A DNA stretch of 64,000 nt from Thalassia testudinum (lineage: Eukaryota; Streptophyta; Magnoliopsida; Alismatales; Hydrocharitaceae). A program made the position numbers and the translations under genes. Position 1 is the stretch's first letter. The number at the start of each line of letters is the position of its first letter. The notes below the pieces were generated by a model. That model had not been told where the DNA came from. It searched no databases and worked only from the letters and a program-made list of their open reading frames with translations. This document shows, in pieces, positions 55,355-64,000 of this stretch. The stretch spans positions 74,331,501 to 74,395,500 of the forward strand of contig JAZHRO010000013.1 in NCBI GenBank assembly GCA_037157565.1. The letters are read 5' to 3'.

Positions 55355-57554
55355 AGGCTTCTCAAGCTAAAGTGCATCCAATACCTGGCCATCTGAAAAA
55401 GTAACATAAGGTTTACGCCGTTGGCCATGTACCTTAAAGCTCGCACCAGAAGTAGGGTTCCGAATTTCTACTGCTTCGTGAGGGAAGGCATTGATAACAA
55501 CGTACGACCCATCCCAGCAGGACTTGAGCTTTCCTTTAAATAATTTAAGTCTGGAATTGAAAAGCTAGACCCATTGGTTGAGCTCAAAAGTCTTTCTAAT
55601 AATGTGCTTATCATGGAAGGCCTTTGTATGTTGTTTGTAAGATTAAGAGGTTTCGTAGGCTTTAGCATGCATGCCTTTCCCGCTTTATCCATATTTAAGT
55701 TAATGTTTTTAATAGCCCAATAAGCTTTGCGTTGAATTTCAACGGGAAGGTAGCACGCCTTTTCGTAGACAAGATGGAAAGGCGGCATGTCCAAGGGAGT
55801 CTTATAAGCTGTTTCGTAGGCCCAAAGAGTATCATTCAATTTTGTCGACCAATCCTTATGATCGGGCCTAACAGTTTTTTCCAGAATCCGTTTAATCTCC
55901 CTATTAGACACTTCAACTTATTCACTTGTTTGGTGATGATAAGGTGTGGGTATCATGTGGTTAACTCCTAAATTTTGGAGTAGTCTTGTGAGGTGTACAT
56001 TCTTAAAGTGAGGTCCTTCATTACTTATGATCATCCTTGGGCACCCGTATCGAGAAATGATATTAGCCCTAACAAAATCGAAGACCATGGAATGGTCATT
56101 GGTTCGCATTGGAATGGCTTCTATCCATTTCGATACATAGTCCACGACCATAAGGATGTACTCATATCCAAAGGACATAGGAAATGGACCCATGAAGTCA
56201 ATGCCTGAAATATCAAAGTTTTCGACGAGGAGAATAGGTTGCTGGGGCATTTCATCCCTTTTTTCGATGGTTCCAGTCTGTTGGCAACATAGACATGCGC
56301 CCACATATGTATATGCATCTCGGAATAATGTGAGCCACCAAAAGTCAGACTGAAGAACCTTATGGTCAATCTTTTCCCCACTAAAATGCCCTCCACAGTG
56401 GAGGTCATGGCAAAACCTTAGAACACTCTTTTGTTCTTCGTCAAGGACGCAACGACGGAATAACTGGTCAGAGCCTATTCTAAAAGGCTCAGGTTCCTCC
56501 CAGTGATAAAATTTAGCATCGGCAAGAAACCTGTCTTGCTTCTGCTTGTCCCAAGTACTGGGGGTTATGCCCATGACCAGATAGTTCACTATGTCGGTGA
56601 ACCGAGGAGTTTTGGCCTCCATGGCCATTAGAAACTCATCAGAAAAAGTCTCTTGGATACTGCTAGTAGGGGTCGATACCTCAATAGGGATCCTGGACAG
56701 ATGATCAACTACCACATTCTCAACTCCTTTCTTATCTTTTATTTCTAGGTCAAACTCCTGGAGTAGCATAATCCAACGAATCAAACGAGGTTTGGTGTCC
56801 TTTTTATCAAGAAGATGCTTTAAAGAAGAAAGATTAGTGAAAACTACAACCTTGGATCCTAATAAATAAGATCTAAACTTTTCCAAAGCAAACACTATAG
56901 CAAGAAATTCCTTTTTATTGATCATGTAGTCTTGCTGGGGATCTGTAAGGGTCTTACTGGCATAATGCAAAACATGAGGTTTGCCATCAACCCTTTGACC
57001 TAAGATTGCTCCCACTGCGAAATCAAAAGCATCGCACATTAGTTCAAACGAGAGGGTCCAATCAGGTGCTTGGAGAATCGGCGCGGTAACAAGGGCTTTC
57101 TTCAAGACTTGGAAAGCCTCGCCACATCTGCCATCAAAATCGAAGGAAACATCCTTCACTAACAAGTCGCAGAGTGGCTTAGAGATTTTACTGAAATCTC
57201 TAATGAAGCGCCTATAGAATCCAACATGGCCAAAAAAAGATCTAACTTGACGAACGTTGGTGGGTGATGGAAGCTTAGAGATGAAATCAATTTTGGCGGT
57301 ATCCACCTCTAATCCTCTCTTATAAACTACTTGCCCCAAAATAATGCCTTGCTAGGCCATAAATTAGCTTTTCTCCCAGCTAAGCACCAGCTTTGCCGCT
57401 TTGCAACGGGTTAAGACTTTATCAAGGTGCGAAAGGCATAGGTCAAATGATGAGCCATAAATGGAGAAATCATCCATGAAAATTTCTACAAACTCGTTGA
57501 TTATATCAGAAAAGATACCCATCATACAACGTTGGAAAGTGGCAGGAGCATTAC
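55355..57554 (-). pseudogene. Athila/Tat gypsy pol relic: RT end, RNase H, integrase
   Basis: Minus strand. RT C-terminal part (about 57364-57554): NAPATFQRCMMGIFSDII and the catalytic FMDDFS. Then, after two stops, RNase H (LCDAF-type [36 protein letters not shown]) and integrase (zinc finger H..H..C..C around [18 protein letters not shown] and [11 protein letters not shown]; core [28 protein letters not shown], in a 473-codon open stretch 55918-57339). A stop codon interrupts just before the catalytic Glu region (SE-stop-VEVSNRE). The integrase C-terminus continues in other frames to about 55360. RT upstream of NAPATF is cut off by the gypsy insertion at 57555. Confidence 0.92.
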
Positions 57555-58663
57555 TGTTATGACCTGGTTCCCGAATCCCTACAGGACTCGAGACCTGCTC
57601 GACTTGACTAATCTTAAGACCCAGTCGTCCAACAAGAAATAACCGAAAAGCAGGAAAATAAACCACATTCACTATGCAATGTAACTAACAGTAAAAGCGT
57701 ACAAGCAGTAAAGGAAGTAAAAGCTGCTACTCAGTATATACCACCACAACAACAAGAAAGTAGAACAAAAGTACAGTAACAGGAACAGTAAACAAAGTCT
57801 GAAACTCACTAGCAAAAAGAGAGTACAACAACAGTAAGAAAACTACTGCTGGGCTCGACTGGGCCCAGCACCCTCTGCAGCCGATAACTCGGGCTGCTCA
57901 ACTCCTAGACCTGTAAAGGGTTATGAGAAAACAAAGTCAGCGAACGCTGAGTAGAGTGGTAACCAGATTATCTAAAGCAATAAAAGCTAGAAGATAAATT
58001 TATTTTTTCCAATTATTTTATTTTACAAGTAATTCCTTTTCACCCCATTGGTTTACTTTCAGATTTCTTTGTTGATCTTGCATGTTCCTCGTGGGAACGA
58101 TCTTGATTGCAGTCTTTTTCGAAGAGTAGAAGGTACACGTGGTGCTCTCCTGGCCGGGAGAGTTCCCCGTGATAGTCCTACACCCAGTCAACCACCCTGA
58201 GGTCACAGACAGATGTAGCGGTGACTATGGCACGCACGATAAGCACATGGGTAGCTACCCCGCACTGGCATGCGGTCCTCCTTCTGCACGCCCCGCGGTG
58301 GCCATGCAACACTTTAGCGAGCCCCCACGAAGCTCGCGAGCTCAATCTTCTCCTCTTCACTCCCTCTCCTCCTCCTCGCTCTCGCTCTCTCTCTCTCTCG
58401 TGCGCCTCACTCACAGTAGTGGAGTGGAGAGGAGAGGAAGGGGGCTTCTTATATAGGTGGGAGGGTTAGGGTTCGACGGGGGAAAAGTGAAGAAGAGAGA
58501 GAAGGAAAAGGTCTGAGCACTGGCTGTGCGCAGAACCAACATCGCGTACAGATTTTTCAATTTCCAGATGTCTGGGAAGGGATCCAGATGTTTGGCCAGA
58601 CGTCTGACTGACGATCCAGAGGTTTTAAAGGCTCAAATCAGGACAGGTCTTTACATCATAACA
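57555..58663 (-). repeat. 3' LTR of the gypsy element (family B, 1.1 kb)
   Basis: On the minus strand TGTTATGATGTAAAGACC to GGTCATAACA, so the ends are inverted repeats. A TATATAAGAAG box lies at about 58444-58454. It aligns with the longer solo LTR at 16381-19063 but lacks its middle 1.5 kb. Palindromes AGATGTCT 58566, AGATGTTT 58586, AGACGTCT 58598 and AGAGGTTT 58618 keep spacings 20, 12, 20. Confidence 0.86.
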
Positions 58664-58884
58664 AACTTAAAGGAAGTTTCATCCCCGAAACTTGAGTTAG
58701 CTAGGGTGCGAAAAAGGAATATGAAGTGCATAACAAAGTTAAGGAGGGCTGAAGTCGGTCCGAAAAGACGTACCCTCAAAAAGCTCCAGGTACCGCTCTT
58801 GCATCGCCGCCTCAGGCTCCTAGGTAGCCTCCTCGTACCACTGGCTCCTCCACAAAACCTTCACAAGGGGTACCTGATTCCGTT
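58664..58884 (-). other. pol 3' end to LTR spacer
   Basis: On the minus strand CTCAAGTTTCGGGGATGAAA followed by CTTCC and AAAG precedes the LTR; this phrase is typical of the 3' end of chromovirus pol just before the purine tract. Confidence 0.65.
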
Positions 58885-59700
58885 TCAGACTCCGGACAGC
58901 TTGTCTAGTATCTGCACTGGTCTCTCGGGGTAGGTCAGGTCGTCACCCACCTCGACACTCTCGTGGCTCAGAACGTGATTGGGATCGGTGACGTACTTCC
59001 TGAGGTTGGACATGTGGAACACATCGTGCACACTAGAAAGCTGGGGAGGATGGGCAAGTTGGTAAGCAACGGGTCCTACTCGCTCCAGGACCTCAAAGGG
59101 CCCTATAAACCTCGACGCAAGCTTCCCCTTCACTCGAAAATGCTGCAGCCCTTCATGGGCGAAACACGAAGAAAGATGTGATCCTCAACTTCGAATTGCA
59201 CCTCTCTGCGTTTCCGGTCAGCATAACTCTTTTGCCTGCTTCTGACAGTGCGGAGTCATTTGTGGATCTACTCTATCACCTCCTGACTTTGCTGGATCAA
59301 CCTGGGGCCAACCTCCCACTTGGTCCCCACCTCAACCCAACTCAAGGGCACAGTACACCTCCATCCGTATAGAGCCTCGTAAGGTGCCATGTCAATGCTC
59401 GAGTGATAACTGTTGTTATATGCAAACTTTGCCAAGGGTAAGTGCTCCTCCCAAGAGCCCCTCCAGTCTAGTACACAGGCGCACAAAAGGTCCTCAAGTG
59501 TTTGTGCAGTGCGCTTTGACTGTCCGACCGTCTGGGGGTGGTACGCGGTATTGAACCTCAACCGTGTCCCCAAAGCTTGCTGAAACTCAGCCCAAAATTG
59601 GGAAGTAAAACGGGTATCCCGGTCAGATACAATCTAACGCGGAACTCCGTACCACATCACGAATGTACCTCTCTGTTAACTATGCTGGTCCTAAAGTGAC
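58885..59700 (-). pseudogene. gypsy integrase core and C-terminal domain relic
   Basis: Integrase core: SDRDTRFTSQFWAEFQQALG runs into FNTAYHPQTVGQSKRT, then LEDLLCACVLDWRGSWEEHL and FAYNNSYHSSIDMAPYEALY. The family has HPQTDGQSERT here, with the third catalytic acid in SER; in this copy it is QSKRT, Glu to Lys, so the enzyme could not work. The C-terminal domain (58885-59133) reads KLASRFIGPFEVLERVGPVA and VHDVFHMSNLRKYVTDPNHV. No intact chromodomain can be made out. Confidence 0.9.
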
Positions 59701-59769
59701 TCAGATCTGCAGGAAACGTGTCGTCTTCATCAACCTATCCATTATCACCCAGATTGTGTCATGTCCTTG

Positions 59770-60159
59770 CTAGGTAACGGGTAGACCCACCACCAAGCCC
59801 ATGGTGATGCTCTCCCACTTCCACTCTGGCATAGGAAGTGCCTGCAACGGCCCTGCAGGCCTCTGATGCTCGGCCTTTACTTGCTGGCACACCAAACACT
59901 GCTGCACAAACTCACCCACATCCTGCTTCATCCCTCTCCACCAAAAGTCACGTCTCAGATCATGATACATCTTTGTGTTCCCGGGATGTATGGTGAACCT
60001 GGATCCGTGCACCTTCGTCAGGAGCTCTCTCAATAACTCCTCATCCCTGGAAACGCACAAACGTCCCCTCATGCGTAGCACCTCGTCTGAAAAAGAGTAG
60101 TCCCCTTGGTCCCCTGACCGCACTCTATCCCGCAATGACTGTAGGTACGGATCTGTCAT
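59770..60159 (-). pseudogene. gypsy integrase zinc-binding domain relic
   Basis: HGSRFTIHPGNTKMYHDLRR, WWRGMKQDVGEF and CLVCQQVKAEHQRP form the H-H-C-C domain that precedes the integrase core. The core start should follow at about 59770 (WESITMGLVVGLP in place of WE.I.MDFV.GLP, so the first catalytic Asp is Gly here). Confidence 0.9.
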
Positions 60160-60408
60160 TTGTCCTGTGATGATGCGATCTATCAGCTCTGGCCTCGTCT
60201 ATCGTGTCACCGTCACTGCTCCACAATATCCCTGTGACTCTCGGGGTCTCCAACTGCCTAACTCCTCCACAAGTCTCTAACCCTGTGCTTGTAAACTGGC
60301 CAAGTGGGCGGGCACCTTTCGGCTCAAGGCATCAACCACCACGTTGGCCTTCCTCGGATGGTAGGAGATGCTGCAGTCATAGTCCTTTAGGAGCTCTAAC
60401 CAATATCT

Positions 60409-60866
60409 CTATCTCATGTTAAGCTCCTTCTGATCAAACAAGTATTTGAGGCTCTTATGATCCGTGAAAATCTCAAAGATCTCACCGTAAAGGTAGTGCC
60501 TCCATGTCTTCAGCTTGAAGACAACAACTGCCAGCTCTAAGTCTTGGGTAGGGTAGCTATGCTCATGGGGCTTCAGTTGCCGCGAAGCGTAAGCGACAAC
60601 GTGACCCCGCTTCATGAGCACACCCCTTAACCCCTGCAACGAAGCGTCTGTGTAGACCACAAAATCACCACTGCTATCTGGGATGGTAAGCACAGGAACT
60701 GAAGTCAGTCTCTCCTTCAACTCCTAGAAACACTTCTCATGAGTGTCTGCCCAAGCAAAGGGCACGTCCTTCCGAGTCAACTAAGTCATAGGACGCGCAA
60801 TCTGCGAGAATCCCCTGATAAACCGCCGGTAGTAATCTGCCAATCCCAAGAAGCTGCGTATCTCTG
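60409..60866 (-). pseudogene. gypsy RNase H and RT thumb relic
   Basis: [39 protein letters not shown] and [19 protein letters not shown] match gypsy RNase H; the first Asp (YTDAS) and the second acidic position (QDLE) are present. To the right, EIRSFLGLADYYRRFIRGF is the RT-RNase H link, with several stops between 60720 and 60870. Confidence 0.9.
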
Positions 60867-61732
60867 TCACTTACGTAGCCTCTTCCACCTGAGTATGGCC
60901 TGAACCTTGGCTGGATTCACAGCCAAGCCATCCCCTGAGATCACGTGGCCCAAGAAAGTCACCTGCCGCAACCAAAACTTGCACTTGCTATACTTGGCAT
61001 ACAGCCTGCGCCGTCTCAAAGTGTCCAGAATCATCCGTAGGTGCTGTCCGTGCTGTGCTTGATCCCGCGAGTAAACGAGCACGTCATCGATAAATACCAC
61101 CAAAAACTGATCCAAATACGGTCTGAAAACCCGGTTCATCAAATCCATAAAGGCAGCGGGGGCATTGGTCAGCCCAAATGGCATGACCAAAAACTCGTAG
61201 TGTCCGTATTGGGTGTGGAAAGCTGTCTTGGAGACGTCGATCTCCCTGATCCTCAACTGGTGGTAGCCTGATTTCAGATCTTTCTTGGAGAATATCGTGG
61301 CACCTCGCAACTGATCAAAAAGATCATCAATCCTCGGCAGCGGATACTTGTTCTTGATAGTGACCTTATTCAACTGTCTGTAGTCAACACAAAGACGCAG
61401 GGTATCATCCTTCTTCTTCATAAACAACACAGGGGCTCCCCACGGGGATGCACTGGGCCTCATAAAGCCCTTCTCCAACAAGTCCTGTAGCTGTGACTTG
61501 AGCCTCGCACTTAAGTGGTGCCATCCGGTATGGTGCAGTAGAAAAGGGGCCAGTCCCCCGTACCAGTGAGATCTCAAACTCGATCTCACGCTCGAGCGGC
61601 AGTTCTGGCAGCTCCTCTGGAAACACATCGGGGTACTCACTAACCACCGGAATGCTCTGAAAGTTTGCCACGGGGTTGGGCTCCTCCACCACACAGGCTA
61701 GAAAACCCTTACACCCCTGACTCAAAAGTCTC
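60867..61732 (-). pseudogene. gypsy reverse transcriptase relic
   Basis: Shows [19 protein letters not shown] and PYRMAPLK (61405-61725), then in a second frame [77 protein letters not shown] and [11 protein letters not shown]. The catalytic DD pair is intact. A frameshift separates the two parts near 61500-61540. The peptide QGCKGFLA at the right end normally lies between protease and RT, so the break by the family-C LTR is just upstream of RT. Confidence 0.93.
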
Positions 61733-64000
61733 TGATGAGAACCTCATCATGAACCCTCACTAGCACATTTTGACATAATAAAGTGAACAAAAGCTCTTAC
61801 ATAATCAAGAGAAAGGCTTAATTCAAAAAAACACTAATCTGAGAAGAGAACATGAAACAAGGGCTACAACTGCAATTTTACCATTGCAGTGCATCAACGA
61901 GATTTCTAAGGGTCTAGACATAGGTCAATTGGACTTAATAAGAGAAAAAGTGGGATGGTTCAATCAGAAAAGTGTTATTGTGAAATTTAGGAATTAAATG
62001 ACATTCTGTAACCCTAAAAGAGATCCACTTAAATTCACAAGGTTATAGGCAAGATAAAAATCAAATAAACCCTCTAAAATTCATGGAAAAATATCCCCTA
62101 GGGTTTAGAACCTTCAATTTGTCCTTTGGAACCTGTTTTGACCTAGATTGGGGTCCATGCCCAATATTTGACCTAATTTGGGTTTTTGTGCAAAATATCT
62201 AGTCAAACGTGGTCAAACCTAAAATAAAACTTCATCATTGGATTCCTTAGGTCCAAATTAGGTTTATACCAAAAGTTTAACCCAAGGGAAGGTCATCTTG
62301 ACCTACTTTGCAATTTGGACCACCAAATTACATTAAGACCCTTAACTTTTGAAAACCCTTGCAAATCTCCCCTCATCTTCTTCGTCACTTTCTTCATTTT
62401 GGTCCCTCTGCCATCGTAGTAGGGACCCATACCTCCGGCGACTTTGCGCGGAGGTTTTCTCCTCGATTTCATGGGGAGCTGCTCCCAGATTTGAAAGGGG
62501 AGCTCCGTGCGAAGCCCCCCTACCGCATGAGCAGCTCCCCATGCCCTGAAACGCCCCATACCTCTCGTGCGAACGCTCGAGAGGTATGGGTCTCCTCCGG
62601 CCATACCTCTAGCGTGGTGTGCCCACCGCCTCCTTGCGAATCCTGCTCTGCCCGCGCCTATTTAAGGAAGCACAGATCCTTCCGCTTCCTTCAAGCTTGA
62701 TTTGGCCAGAGAAAGCCCCCCAAATTCCTCTCCTCCTCACTCCGGCCAACTGCCCGCAGCCTCCGGCAACTCTCCCTCCCTCTTCTCGTTGCTCTACCAC
62801 CGTACCAGTGGCAGAGCCATCTCCGTCTTGCTCCTCTGCACCGCGTCGTACCAGCGCGCGCCCTACGCCTCTCTTCCTTGTCGCCACTTCTTCACCACAG
62901 GGTCTTCGTCTCCGACGACAGCAGACACCCGCCACTCGTCCTCCGCCTCCCCCTTTCGCTCTAAACACCCTAGATAAGTCTTTCTCAATCTCTACATTCT
63001 TTTCCCCTCTTTATTTCCTTCAAACGACCACTGTTGCACTCCACTACCATCATCCCCTTCACCTCCGGCCACCACTCTAGCGAGTTTGCTCCACCACCAC
63101 AGACCACCTCCCTCCTCACCGACCGGTCCCTAAGCACTGCCCCAACTCACTGATCATAAACCCCCATTCACAACACTCTACCACTCACACAAACGCACCC
63201 CCGAACACACCCACACACATAGCCACAGTGTGCCTTAGGCACGCTCCCACAGGCGTTCCCATGCCTCGCCGACCACCTCTGCACATTCGCTGCACCTTTG
63301 CAAAGCTCCCTAAGCTTTTTAACGTGGCCGCGAGGCTATTGTCGTGATTTCAGGTCCAGGGGCTTTCCGCCATTGACGTGCAGCTCGAAGCTTCCTTGCA
63401 AGCTTCTCTAGGCCGTGCCCACTCCAGGACACAGTCCCAAGTCGCGCGGAGAGCTTTCGTGAACATCTCCAGGCCTCCAATTGGTGTTGAGGGCCATAGT
63501 TGCAGCTGTAATCAAAGGCACACTCTGCTGCAAGTGCACGTGAAAGGAGGTGGGAAGATAGTCCCACCTAGGAAAAATTTTGAGCGCCGCACCCGCATAA
63601 AAGGAATTTTTGCATTAGGCTGTTCGCCTCCTACTCACGGGGTGAGGTCCCTCTCTCACCCGACCCGACGCCTCATCTGCAATCACACCTCGTGGACCTG
63701 GTGACTCGACCCGACCAGCACACCTCGCCCACCACCACACGGTGGTGGGCCTAGTCCCAGGCATGCTTACCCGACCCGTTTACCCGAGAAAGGCTCTGGG
63801 AGAGCTGTGTCCTAAGAGCGAAATAGAGAGAGAGACATGGGGAGGGTAGGGGGTAGGTTTTGCTTCTCTGTGCTGTGCAGGGAAGGAGGAAGAGGAAGCA
63901 GCTACAGGGAAGAGGAGGAAGAGAAGAAAAAGGGCAACTGAAGGAGAAGGAGGAGGCGCAGCAACTCAAGAAGAGAAGAAGAAGCCAAAGAGGAAAGCTA
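61733..64000 (+). mobile_element. family-C LTR copy 4, runs off the window
   Basis: Starts with the hairpin TGATGAGAACCTCATCA at 61733 and aligns with copy 1 over its first 2.3 kb: TTGGACTTAATAAGAGAAAA near 61930, CCTCTCGTGCGAACGCTCGA near 62563, and the purine-rich part from 63820. A TATTTAAGG box lies at about 62659-62667. It interrupts the chromovirus-like pol. Its 3' end and any interior are beyond base 64000. Confidence 0.85.

Larger units (their letters stand above)
57555..61732 (-). mobile_element. chromovirus-like Ty3/gypsy element, inserted in the Athila RT
   Basis: 3' LTR at 57555-58663 and pol from 58885 to 61732 on the minus strand. It is cut on the right by a family-C LTR at 61733, so gag, most of protease and the 5' LTR are not seen. 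The left flank ATTAC (57550-57554) should be half of its target duplication. Order RT-RNaseH-IN with a C-terminal integrase domain of the PVAYQLAHPP..VHDVFHMSNLR type suggests the Tekay/Del group of chromoviruses. Confidence 0.88.

Overview
This is plant nuclear DNA: a spliced gene with GT-AG introns, and LTR retrotransposons of the Ty1/copia, Athila/Tat-type Ty3/gypsy and chromovirus-type Ty3/gypsy classes nested inside one another. No bacterial operon, CRISPR array or organellar gene is visible. The species cannot be fixed from the sequence; a transposon-rich angiosperm is the safest statement.

Region 1-14060 holds the only recognisable host gene, the 5' part of a galacturonosyltransferase of the GAUT13/GAUT14 type (GT8 family, Golgi pectin synthesis), on the minus strand. 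Exon 1 is at 13359-13626, exon 2 at 6426-6481 and exon 3 at 6124-6279. Splice sites and phases agree and give the first 160 codons. Intron 1 is 6.9 kb and contains two small LTR elements (8344-9659 and 9706-11944). The exons for the catalytic domain are not in the window. They would lie beyond a degenerate copia element (about 1-4450), which itself carries a compact LTR element (1642-3854) that in turn carries a hAT-like transposon (1742-2606).

Region 14060-35000 is gene-poor. It holds a 2.7-kb solo LTR (16381-19063) inserted in a repeat with many short dyads, a G-rich hAT-like repeat near 21770-22700, a long Athila-like LTR starting at 22932, and AT-rich intergenic DNA.

Region 35000-64000 is a retrotransposon nest. 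It contains an Athila gag/PBS/LTR fragment (35000-38040), a partial family-B LTR (38041-38384), and four copies of a 2.9-kb LTR whose 5' end is a small hairpin (family C: 38385-41329, 42137-49032, 43754-46676, 61733-64000). It also contains an Athila RT-RNaseH-integrase relic with its 3' LTR (about 51420-57554), and a chromovirus-like gypsy relic (57555-61732) inserted in the Athila RT and interrupted in turn by a family-C element. All pol reading frames seen are broken or lack key residues.

The most unusual signal is architectural. Several unrelated LTR or LTR-like repeats carry ladders of short palindromes at a pitch of 20-21 bp (about two helical turns), sometimes alternating with 12 bp. 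The palindrome differs between repeats (AGACGTCT, GTTGGACTTCCAAC, TTGATCGATCAA, GGACGTCC) while the spacing stays the same and the linkers look unrelated. The positions were read directly from the sequence; any function is inference.
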